Positions 54,058 through 61,297 of a stretch of DNA of 64,000 nucleotides are shown here, piece by piece (position 1 is the stretch's first letter; every line of letters starts with the position of its first letter). The position numbers and the translations under genes were made by a program. The notes under the pieces were generated by a model. It did not search any database, had not been told where the DNA came from, and was given only the letters and a program-made list of their open reading frames with translations. The stretch is from assembly GCF_016793825.1 (NCBI RefSeq), contig NZ_JAEULM010000030.1, positions 120,491 to 184,490 of the forward strand, given 5' to 3'. The DNA comes from Sphingopyxis sp. GTDB taxonomy: Bacteria; Pseudomonadota; Alphaproteobacteria; Sphingomonadales; Sphingomonadaceae.

Positions 54058-54513
54058 ATGGCCAACCGCCTGAAAGCATATGTCCGCCGCACTATCCTTG
54101 ATTCCGCCAAGGAGGGAGCGTGGCCGAAAAGGCGCCGCACCGAGGAAAGCACCCGCATTGCGTTCATGGATGCGATGCGCGGGACCGACACCGGATGGTG
54201 GTCGGACCTCATCTATACCGCCGACATGCTCGAAATGTCCCACCGCTACCGCAACGACATTGCGGCCGCGCTTTCCGAGTATCGGGACGCGAGCGGCGAA
54301 TCCTACACCTATCGCGAGCGCTACAGCGGCGACGGCCCGGATCGCACGGCTGAAGATATCCTCTCGGCCCTGATGCGCCGCAAGGCGTGGACCTATGCCG
54401 AATATCAGGACGCCGAAGCCCCGAGCGCGCCCGTATCGGCTCTCATCGGCTTACGCTTCGCGGTCGAATGGTACGCCGGGGAACTCGCCCGCGAATATTG
54501 CCCCGATCTCTAA
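54058..54513 (+). CDS. Phage hypothetical protein
   Basis: A 151-residue charged protein (MANRLKAYVRRTILDSAKEG, ESTRIAFMDAMRGTDTGWWSDLIYTADMLEM, FAVEWYAGELAREYCPDL). ATG 54058 is chosen over ATG 54049 because AGGAGG sits 10 nt upstream, the same spacing as in the other hammerhead-preceded genes. The coding region would be released as a 548-nt RNA (54003-54550). Confidence 0.65.
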   Translation: MANRLKAYVRRTILDSAKEGAWPKRRRTEESTRIAFMDAMRGTDTGWWSDLIYTADMLEMSHRYRNDIAAALSEYRDASGESYTYRERYSGDGPDRTAEDILSALMRRKAWTYAEYQDAEAPSAPVSALIGLRFAVEWYAGELAREYCPDL

Positions 54514-54521
54514 CCCCCACC

Positions 54522-54583
54522 GGCGAAACCGGCGCCACCGCGCGCCGGTCGCAGGGAACTGGCCGCTCCCTGCCTGATGAGCC
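54522..54583 (+). ncRNA. Type II hammerhead ribozyme, copy C
   Basis: Stem II 3' strand GGC (54522-54524), GAAA (54525-54528), stem III CCGGCGC (54529-54535) with GCGCCGG (54542-54548) closed by A54528-T54549, cleavage after C54550, stem I GCAGGGA (54551-54557) with TCCCTGC (54567-54573), CTGATGA (54574-54580), stem II GCC (54581-54583). Stem I differs from copy B on both strands with pairing kept (compensatory), which supports function. Confidence 0.93.
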
Positions 54584-54604
54584 TGGCCTAGGAGGATTGA
54601 ACCG

Positions 54605-54958
54605 ATGAAATATTTTGTCCGCAATATCGCGACGGCGACGATTACCGAGCTTTGGGTCGCGGAGGCCAATTCGCCCGAGGATGCAATCGAAACGGTTGTT
54701 GCCGGTCACGGGCAGTTCGTCGAACATCTTACCATAGATGACGAGACTAACCGCGCCGAGTTCGAGGCCGATTTGGTCGAGGATTACACGGCCGCCGATC
54801 CGGTTGCAGTCGCGCGCATGGAGACCGCAGCGCCCGCCATGTTCGCTGCCCTGCAAAAGGCAGCCGACGCCCTCACGCCGCCGCGCGGCGCCGAAGAGGC
54901 GGACGCATTGGCTGCGATCGTGGAGGCGATGGGCAAAGCTTCGCGGGGGGAGGCCTGA
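54605..54958 (+). CDS. Phage hypothetical protein
   Basis: A 117-residue acidic protein: an N-terminal beta-alpha unit (MKYFVRNIATATITELWVAE, SPEDAIETVVAGHGQFVEHL) and a C-terminal helix (METAAPAMFAALQKAADAL) with the ETAAPAMFAAL pattern reminiscent of NARLIAAAPALL-type phage proteins. The start has TAGGAGG upstream. Confidence 0.65.
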   Translation: MKYFVRNIATATITELWVAEANSPEDAIETVVAGHGQFVEHLTIDDETNRAEFEADLVEDYTAADPVAVARMETAAPAMFAALQKAADALTPPRGAEEADALAAIVEAMGKASRGEA

Positions 54959-54961
54959 CCG

Positions 54962-55153
54962 ATGGCAAAGCAATTCCATTGCCTCGCCCGCTGGCGTGAC
55001 GAATCGCGCCGGATCATTGACGGCACGACGCTTTGCGAGGCGCACGAGATTATCGTAGCGCCCGACAAGGCCAGCGCCGTTCGGATCATGGCCGACCATG
55101 TGCGCACGGCGAAAGGTTTCGAGCCGCTGCGGATCGAGGCGCGCGCGGCGTAA
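54962..55153 (+). CDS. Small phage protein, hypothetical
   Basis: A 63-residue protein (QFHCLARWRDESRRIIDGTTL, EIIVAPDKASAVRIMADHVRTA). Same alpha/beta flavour as the preceding gene's N-terminus, so the two may be distant relatives. Its stop codon is directly followed by hammerhead D. Confidence 0.62.
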   Translation: MAKQFHCLARWRDESRRIIDGTTLCEAHEIIVAPDKASAVRIMADHVRTAKGFEPLRIEARAA

Positions 55154-55224
55154 GGCGAAACCCTCCCCATCGGTGAAATCGGGGAGGGTCCGGCGCGACT
55201 GATGCAACGTGCCGCTGATGAGCC
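55154..55224 (+). ncRNA. Type II hammerhead ribozyme, copy D
   Basis: Stem II 3' strand GGC (55154-55156), GAAA (55157-55160), stem III CCCTCCCC (55161-55168) with GGGGAGGG (55181-55188) closed by A55160-T55189, cleavage after C55190, stem I CGGCGCG (55191-55197) with CGTGCCG (55208-55214; one G-U pair), CTGATGA (55215-55221), stem II GCC (55222-55224). Stems I and III are unrelated in sequence to copies B and C, yet fully paired. Confidence 0.92.
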
Positions 55225-55245
55225 TGCATCTTGAAGGAACGGACC

Positions 55246-55584
55246 ATGACCACCGACCGAGCACGCCGCGAGCGGATCGCGCGCGCCTATCTTGCCATGC
55301 GCCGCGAGCGCGATTTGCTTATGGGCGCTCTTGCATCTGCCAGCGATTACGCACGGCGCCTGCAATCGCAGCTCGACATTATGACCGATCAGCAGGCCAA
55401 CGCGCGGCGCGCGGCCACTGCGTATATGAAAGAGGGGGAAGCGGCCGACAAGCGCGAGCGAATCGCGCTGGCAAAGCGCCGCCGCGCCGTCCTGACCGCT
55501 CGCGAGTTTCAGCGGCGGCTGTACGCTGAATACAATTTCGTGGACCAGCTGCGCGCCCGCCAACGGGTGAAGGTGGCCGCGTGA
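55246..55584 (+). CDS. Coiled-coil phage protein
   Basis: A 112-residue, highly charged, Arg/Ala-rich helical protein (RARRERIARAYLAMRRERDLL, RRLQSQLDIMTDQQANARRAATAYM, RARQRVKVAA) predicted to be mostly coiled coil. AAGGAA precedes ATG 55246. It overlaps the ligase gene by 4 nt (GTGA). Confidence 0.65.
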   Translation: MTTDRARRERIARAYLAMRRERDLLMGALASASDYARRLQSQLDIMTDQQANARRAATAYMKEGEAADKRERIALAKRRRAVLTAREFQRRLYAEYNFVDQLRARQRVKVAA

Positions 55585-56291
55585 CCCACCATCGCGTTCT
55601 TTCGAGACCGGCCACCCCCATCGGCGCAATAGAAATCAAAAATCGACCTGCCAGCCTCTGCCAGCTCGCCGGCAGATGGTCGGGCAATGTACCCATCGGC
55701 GGAATATCGGGTGAACTGAAGGCTGACGGGTTCCGCGGCCTCTGGTTCGCGGGGCTGGACGGTCAGGCGAGGCTCTGGACGCGCAACGGGCAGGCCATCG
55801 GGGGAATTGAACATCTCGCGCACCGATTGGCGCTGATGGAGCGCGTCGCAGGCGAGCCGATGATGTTCGACGGCGAATATGTCGTGGACGGCACGCTGGC
55901 AGCGACCAAGCGCTGGTGCGAGGCAGGATGGAAGCTCGGCGGCAATGCCGGGACGCTCCACCTGTTCGATGCCATGCCCCTGTCAGATTGGCAGCGTGGG
56001 CGATGCGACATGCGCCAGATCGAACGCAAGGCGCGGCTCGTCGCCATAGCAGGTGAGGCCGCGTCCAGCCCGATCGCATGGGAATGGGCGCCGGGTAGCC
56101 GTGGAGCCTCACCGGGCACCGTGGAAATTCTGGACGACATATGGCTAGAGACGGCAGACGATGTTCGCGACGAGGCGAATCGGGTATGGGCGAGGGGTCT
56201 AGAGGGCCTCATGCTGAAAGACCCCGAAGCGCCCTATGTGCGCGGTCGCGTGTCGTGGTGGGAAAAAGTGAAACGGCCTGGCGCGGCCTGA
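55581..56291 (+). CDS. Compact ATP-dependent DNA ligase-like protein (no OB fold)
   Basis: A 236-residue adenylation domain. Motif I is ELKADGFR with AMP-Lys47, motif III MMFDGE (Glu99), motif IIIa TLHLFDAMPL, motif IV EGLMLKD (Glu208) and motif V WWEKVKR (Lys229, Lys231). The protein ends five residues after motif V, so the OB-fold domain with motif VI found in normal ligases is missing. It may seal nicks with a partner, or make other phosphodiester bonds. Start GTG 55581 overlaps the previous stop. First recognisable enzyme of the early region, downstream of hammerhead D. Confidence 0.8.
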   Translation: MTHHRVLSRPATPIGAIEIKNRPASLCQLAGRWSGNVPIGGISGELKADGFRGLWFAGLDGQARLWTRNGQAIGGIEHLAHRLALMERVAGEPMMFDGEYVVDGTLAATKRWCEAGWKLGGNAGTLHLFDAMPLSDWQRGRCDMRQIERKARLVAIAGEAASSPIAWEWAPGSRGASPGTVEILDDIWLETADDVRDEANRVWARGLEGLMLKDPEAPYVRGRVSWWEKVKRPGAA

Positions 56292-56304
56292 TGCGCCTAG
56301 AAGG
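56265..56304 (+). other. Possible decayed fifth hammerhead
   Basis: The end of the ligase gene reads GTGAAAC-GGCC-x6-GGCC-TGATG-x-GCCT before AGAAGGA. The order GAAA, hairpin, TGATG, GCC and ribosome binding site matches the 3' part of the complete copies, but one helix and the GTC triplet are missing. It cannot cleave. Confidence 0.3.
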
Positions 56305-56314
56305 AATGAACGAC

Positions 56315-56653
56315 ATGACCGACGAAATCATCGCTATCCGCATCGGCCAGAAGGCAGGGCCGAAGATCAAAGCCACCGGGAGAATTTTGGATGAGCTGGA
56401 CATGCCAGCAAGCGCCCGCGACCGCTGGTACGGCGGCATCCTCTACGAGACCGTGGGCGGCGCCTATATCGCGGACAGCATCAACTTCAGCGACATCATC
56501 GGCGAGGACAATTTGCACAATGCGCTCATCCTCTACGCCGACATGCCTGAGCTTGAACGGCAGATCGCGGTGATGGAGCATTTCAACTGGACCCCGCAGG
56601 CGCGCGCCATGGCGAAGCGGTTGGGGTGGAAGCTGGTCGTGGAGGTCGATTGA
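56315..56653 (+). CDS. Phage hypothetical protein
   Basis: A 112-residue protein (TDEIIAIRIGQKAGPKIKATG, RWYGGILYETVGGAYIADSINFSDIIGEDNLHNALILYADMPELE). ATG 56315 lies 10 nt after AGAAGGA, the same spacing as its hammerhead-preceded neighbours; ATG 56306 and 56291 are alternatives. No known domain. Confidence 0.62.
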   Translation: MTDEIIAIRIGQKAGPKIKATGRILDELDMPASARDRWYGGILYETVGGAYIADSINFSDIIGEDNLHNALILYADMPELERQIAVMEHFNWTPQARAMAKRLGWKLVVEVD

Positions 56654-56794
56654 CCCCCTTCGTGGAAATATCGGATCAAGTACCCGTATCGGGGGAATTT
56701 GGGATCAGGACTAACAGCAACTAATCAATGCGCCCCGACTGTGCGCTGATGCTTGTGAATTAGGGAATGGGAGATTTGCGATGGGGAGGGCCGA

Positions 56795-56983
56795 ATGTCA
56801 CATGAAAAGCTGATCGGATGGCCGGTTATCGGTCCTGGGGAAGGGTTTCAGCGCAAAGTGATCGAGGTGAGCGGTGATCGAGCCCGTTGCCAGAGGTTTG
56901 CCCCGTATACTGACGATGTGAAATGGTTCGCTATCGCCGATCTCAAACATGAAGATGGCCGCCCGCTTCGGGCCACCTTCTGA
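56795..56983 (+). CDS. Small phage protein, hypothetical
   Basis: A 62-residue protein, SHEKLIGWPVIGPGEGFQRK, with a short beta-rich body (RCQRFAPYTDDVKWFAIADL). GGGGAGGG precedes the start. The 141 bp before it hold no gene that I can support. Confidence 0.55.
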   Translation: MSHEKLIGWPVIGPGEGFQRKVIEVSGDRARCQRFAPYTDDVKWFAIADLKHEDGRPLRATF

Positions 56984-57139
56984 AACGCAAAAAGCGGCGC
57001 AGGCCGAAGCCCACGCCGCTTCCTCGCGCACAGCCTGTCCCCCGACGCCGGCACGATGCTCATGTATCAATTTCGGACAAAATTTAGCTTTGGACGACTC
57101 GCGACCCCGTGCTCTATCTCCGCTGGGGGAGGAATCGGC

Positions 57140-57667
57140 ATGCGTTTTGCGGTTCTGATAGCGATCTTCGCAGCGACATTTTTCACACCGGCCCATGCCG
57201 GGACATTCCTGATTTCAGGAAGCGCACCGGGACTGATCTATGGAACAGAACGGTGTGAAACGCTTTCCTTCTGCGATGTGACAGAAGCCTTTACACAGAA
57301 TTTCTCGTTCACCGTCGATGGGGATGAAACACTGCCCATCGGGTCGGTTTACTCCTTCACCTATGGCTCCGGGCCGTCGGGCCTTTACAATGGATCGTTC
57401 AGTTCGCTCACCGGGGACGCTTATAAAGCGCTGAACCTTTCCTATGAAATCTACATCAGCGGATGCCCTTTGGGACAGCGGGATTGCTTCCGGCTCGCCT
57501 CGACCAGGGATTTTTCCGTCACGCGACTCTCCCCGGCTCCTGTGCCGGAACCGGCAACATGGGCCATGTTTTTGCTCGGGTTGTTCGCGATCGGCACCGC
57601 AGTGCGACGCGGCAAAACATCAACTCATCCTCAAGGTGTAGTCATAGCGCGCCCGAAAGGCACCTGA
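57140..57667 (+). CDS. PEP-CTERM sorting-domain protein
   Basis: A 175-residue exported protein: signal peptide MRFAVLIAIFAATFFTPAHA, a short beta-rich mature part with two Cys pairs, and the C-terminal sorting signal VPEPATWAMFLLGLFAIGTAVRRGK. Such tails are processed by exosortase/archaeosortase-type transpeptidases of the host. GGGGAGGAA precedes ATG 57140. It lies in the prophage but looks like a host-envelope gene (a moron). The C-terminus overlaps the convergent propeller gene by 48 nt. Confidence 0.85.
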   Translation: MRFAVLIAIFAATFFTPAHAGTFLISGSAPGLIYGTERCETLSFCDVTEAFTQNFSFTVDGDETLPIGSVYSFTYGSGPSGLYNGSFSSLTGDAYKALNLSYEIYISGCPLGQRDCFRLASTRDFSVTRLSPAPVPEPATWAMFLLGLFAIGTAVRRGKTSTHPQGVVIARPKGT

Positions 57668-59893
57668 TCCCCCAAATCCGATGTAGCAAAGGCCGAACAC
57701 CTGCATGTCGGCGCCAAGGACCGTTCCGTTGTCGAGGTCGCCGCCGGGATAACGGCCGATCGTCTGCCACGTTGCTGCGGTCGGATTGCTCGGATTGAAA
57801 TCGATGCACCGATGGAGACCACGCACGCCGGACAAGCCCCCCCAGGCATAGATCGCCGGATAGCCGGCACCGGGCGCGGCCTTGCCGAATGCGAAGTCCA
57901 GCGGCTCGTTCATATCGCCGGTCCAATCGACCCACGTCGCGCCCTGGTCGGCGCTGAACGAAATGCCGAAGTTAGCGTGCGTATCGTCAGCGTCAACGTC
58001 GCCGGGGCAATAGAAGAGGTGTGGCGACTTGCCGGGTGGCATCCGCAGTTTGCAGTTGTAGGCGTCAATTGTATAATCGATTCCGATTCCTGCGCCGCTG
58101 CTCGTGATCAGCCCACTACGAATGCGCGTCCAGTTTTCGCCGCCGTCGGTGGATTTCCAGAAACCGCGAAATTGTTGGCTTGCCGCGTCATGAGCCTGAT
58201 TGCCGACGTGGTAGAGATAGAAGGTGCCGGCGTTCTGCTTGTCGGCGATCAGTTGAAGCCGCTGATAGCTGTACTGGTTATGCCAGCGCATCCCCGTACT
58301 CGGGGGGACTTCGCCGCCAAACTTGCAATAGGCCCACGTCGCCCCGCCGTCCTTGGTAAAGCTGGGGATGTTGTTGCCGGTGGGAAGCCAGACGACGTTG
58401 CCCGGTGCCCCGACCGCCACATTGCCGCCAAACCCTTGGCCGCCCGTCGCTGGCTGTCCGCCTGTTGGCAGCACATTCGCGGGCACGTTCGTGAAAGGCG
58501 TCCAGCTCGCCCCGCCGTTCGACGAGTAATTGCCGCGCCCGTTCTTCGAACTGACGACCGCCAGCCAGTTTTCATCGCCCGCCGCGTGATCGATGCCGCC
58601 GCCGTGATCCAGCGCCTCGACGTTCGTCACCCCAGCGTTGGCGGGATACTGGTTCCACTGGCTGCGCTCGCGCGTGAGGACGTTCCTGTCCTGCGACAGA
58701 TAATGGATGCGGCCATTGAGCGGTGGAACGAGTATCTGCATCGACACGAGGTTTTCGATGCCGACGCTGTCTTCCAGAAAGGTAGGGATCGCGCCATCGA
58801 GCGGCGGGTTGTTGCACTTCCAGCAGCCGATGCCCTCGGCGAGAAAGATGGCGTTGGAATCGGTGTCCCAGACGACGGCGCCATTCGACATGTAATTTTC
58901 GTTCGTCGTCTGGTGCCAGGGGATGTTGACGGCCTGCCGCCCGACGCTTGGGCACAGACCGGAGAAGCTGGCGCCGCTGTTGCTCGAAGCGCGATAGGCG
59001 CTGGACCCGATCATGCTGATGAACTTCGTTCCGTCGGGCGAGATGGCGAGATGCTTGGTGTCCGTGACGCCGGCCACGTCTGCCCAGCCGCCTCCCGGCG
59101 TCCATTTGCGCAACTGCGCCTGGTTCGACTGTGACGTTCCCCCGGTCCACAGCGCGCCGTTGCGGGCGAGCATGTGCCCGATATCGGTGGGGGAGCCGGA
59201 AATCAGCGTGAAAGTGCCGCTGACGCCGGTCGTCGAGCGATAGATGCCATTGCCGTATGACCAGACATAGACGTGGTTCGTCCTGCCGCTCGTCGTGCCG
59301 CTTTCAGGATCGAAGGTCACGGCCATGCCGCGATCCTTGTCGTTGACCACCTGAAGCGGCGCGGGGATGTCGGGATGGCTGACCCATGTGTCGCCGCCGT
59401 CGAGCGTGTATTTGAACCCGCCTGCGGCGCTCACATCGGGAGGGCCGAAGCCGACGACAAGATGATTGGCCGGATCGACGTTCATCCGTTCGTTACAGGT
59501 GCGCGAACCGCTGTTGGCGCCGTAATTGTTATAGACGGGAAGCGTTGTCCGCACCCAGCTCGCGCCGCGATCGGGCGAGCGGTACACATAGCCGACCTGG
59601 CAGATGTACACATAGTTCGTGTTCGACGGCGCGACGCAAACGTCATAGCAGCCGGCGCCGCGGTCGTAGCTATACTTCATCAGGCTTTCAGAGATGTTGA
59701 TCTCTGCCTGAAGCAAGAGGCGCCATTCGGTATCGTTCGGCCCGCGGATATAGCCGCCGCAGGTATCTGTGCGGCAAACCAGAACCTTTTGATTGCCGGT
59801 GCCCGCGATGCGCAGGCCGGTGACATATCCGCCGCCGCCAAGGCGCACGCGCTCATATTTCGATCCGCCGAGGATTGTGCCGCCGTTCCTCAT
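57620..59893 (-). CDS. GH74-like beta-propeller protein (tail-associated)
   Basis: A 757-residue protein. The N-terminus (YERVRLGGGGYVTGLRIAG, VCRTDTCGGYIRG) matches the start of GH74 xyloglucanases (GGGxVTG, RTDxGGxY). At least five Asp-box/BNR motifs follow (SPDRGASW, SSNGGASW, TKDGGATW, STDGGENW, SADQGATW), fitting a two-propeller glycanase. In a prophage tail region it probably binds or cuts a surface polysaccharide. Whether the catalytic Asp pair is present cannot be judged by eye. It is the last leftward late gene; ATG 59893 overlaps the upstream gene by 4 nt. Confidence 0.8.
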   Translation of the reverse strand: MRNGGTILGGSKYERVRLGGGGYVTGLRIAGTGNQKVLVCRTDTCGGYIRGPNDTEWRLLLQAEINISESLMKYSYDRGAGCYDVCVAPSNTNYVYICQVGYVYRSPDRGASWVRTTLPVYNNYGANSGSRTCNERMNVDPANHLVVGFGPPDVSAAGGFKYTLDGGDTWVSHPDIPAPLQVVNDKDRGMAVTFDPESGTTSGRTNHVYVWSYGNGIYRSTTGVSGTFTLISGSPTDIGHMLARNGALWTGGTSQSNQAQLRKWTPGGGWADVAGVTDTKHLAISPDGTKFISMIGSSAYRASSNSGASFSGLCPSVGRQAVNIPWHQTTNENYMSNGAVVWDTDSNAIFLAEGIGCWKCNNPPLDGAIPTFLEDSVGIENLVSMQILVPPLNGRIHYLSQDRNVLTRERSQWNQYPANAGVTNVEALDHGGGIDHAAGDENWLAVVSSKNGRGNYSSNGGASWTPFTNVPANVLPTGGQPATGGQGFGGNVAVGAPGNVVWLPTGNNIPSFTKDGGATWAYCKFGGEVPPSTGMRWHNQYSYQRLQLIADKQNAGTFYLYHVGNQAHDAASQQFRGFWKSTDGGENWTRIRSGLITSSGAGIGIDYTIDAYNCKLRMPPGKSPHLFYCPGDVDADDTHANFGISFSADQGATWVDWTGDMNEPLDFAFGKAAPGAGYPAIYAWGGLSGVRGLHRCIDFNPSNPTAATWQTIGRYPGGDLDNGTVLGADMQVFGLCYIGFGGSGAFRARYDYTLRMS

Positions 59894-61296
59894 GGGGTTC
59901 CCCACTTCGTCTTGAGATAGTTGAAGATTTGCGCGCGCTCGCCGCCTGTCCGCGGTGCGTTGCAAACTATGGTCTCGCAAGCCCGGCCCGAACATTCGGC
60001 GAGTCCCGCCCTGTTGAAGAATTGGAGCGAAACAGGAGCGCCGCCAAAGCCGGTGTAGATCCCCGGCGCGTCCTGCTTCGCCTCACCATCGAGGCTGATG
60101 CTAAGCGTCGCATTATCGGTCGCCCACACCTCAAGGATGTGGACCCCGGTGCTTGGCGCGCCCGCTGTGCGGTTGAATCCGGTGAACCCCATCCCCGTGT
60201 TGGTGACACGAAGGAGGATGCCGGAGCCGCCACCGCCGTCGCCGATCGATAGGAGCGGATTGCTGTCGCTATAGTCCCCGATGCACAAGATTTGTGTGCC
60301 GATGTAGGCACTGGGGTCATGATACCAAACGTGGAAAAGGTGGAAGTTCTCGGGGAAGACGATGCCATTCGCGGCAGGCACCCACAGCTTGCGCGTCCCA
60401 TCGAAATAGATCGTGTTGAGGCCGTTGACGTCCTTGCTCGCGTCGCCCGTCACCGGCGCGTTGCCGGCGTCAGTCGTCAGGTGATGCGTGCCGATCAGAT
60501 CGCGCAGCGACAGCGAAGCGCCGGTTCCGGTTACACCCGTCGTTTCGTTGCTGGCATCATACCAGTGTACAGCCGTCGGATCGTCGGTCGGGTTGGTGAA
60601 CGATGATGCGGTCGTCGAAGTGAAGGTGTCGCTGACGCCGCCAATCGTGACAACTGTGTTGGTGACGGTCGCAGGCGAAGCGCTCGCCGTGTGCCGCGCT
60701 TTGACTTTGTCACCTGGGAAAAGAGTGCCAGCGCTCGTCGTGAATGAGCCATAGCCCGCGCCTGTATCGATCGCATAAGATCCACCGGACACCGTGATTT
60801 CCACCGGCACGTTAAACCCGGTCGGCGTCACCTCTGCGGAGGTTTGCGTGCTGCCCGCCGTCACGTTGTTCACATCGGTGAAGCTGAACGCAGCGGGTGT
60901 TGCGTCCTCTGCTTCGCCATGAATGACGACACTCGAGTTCGGGGAAGGGTCGTTGCCGCTGCGCTCGACGTGCGCGCGGAAATAATGCGTCCCACTTGTG
61001 ATGTCTGACAGGCCAGCAAACGACGCCGCGTGCGCTGAGGCTTCGCCGCTATCGATGGTATTGGAGGCTGTACCGACAATGCTGCTGAAGCGGACATCGC
61101 CGGCCCATTCGAGGACGAGAGTATCTCCGACGAGCACAGTTTCATCGAGACTGCAATCAAGCTCGGGCGGATAAGTCGTTGGTCCGACCGCAAGCGCGAG
61201 CGTTGGAGCCGTGATCTCCACGCTTGGTGCCGTTGGGGCGGTGATCCGCCTCGATGTTGATCCCGGACTTCCGATCCGGCCAGGACGGACCAACAT
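59890..61296 (-). CDS. Tail protein with Ig-like and LamG-like domains
   Basis: A 468-residue protein. After a Pro/Thr-rich start comes a beta domain (about 30-130), then an Ig-like module (FSFTDVNNVTAGSTQTSAEVT ... TIGGVSDTFTSTT) and a LamG/concanavalin-like domain (VHWYDASNETTGVTGTGASLSLRDLIG, INTIYFDG-like, LEVWATDNATLSISLDG). The C-terminus (APRTGGERAQIFNYLKTKWGT) is typical of phage LamG proteins. Probably a receptor-binding or decoration protein. Confidence 0.72.
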   Translation of the reverse strand: MLVRPGRIGSPGSTSRRITAPTAPSVEITAPTLALAVGPTTYPPELDCSLDETVLVGDTLVLEWAGDVRFSSIVGTASNTIDSGEASAHAASFAGLSDITSGTHYFRAHVERSGNDPSPNSSVVIHGEAEDATPAAFSFTDVNNVTAGSTQTSAEVTPTGFNVPVEITVSGGSYAIDTGAGYGSFTTSAGTLFPGDKVKARHTASASPATVTNTVVTIGGVSDTFTSTTASSFTNPTDDPTAVHWYDASNETTGVTGTGASLSLRDLIGTHHLTTDAGNAPVTGDASKDVNGLNTIYFDGTRKLWVPAANGIVFPENFHLFHVWYHDPSAYIGTQILCIGDYSDSNPLLSIGDGGGGSGILLRVTNTGMGFTGFNRTAGAPSTGVHILEVWATDNATLSISLDGEAKQDAPGIYTGFGGAPVSLQFFNRAGLAECSGRACETIVCNAPRTGGERAQIFNYLKTKWGTP

Positions 61297-61297
61297 C

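Noticed and set aside
57812-59134. 440-codon plus-strand frame
   Set aside because: It is antisense to the GH74-like propeller and has no domain or signal.
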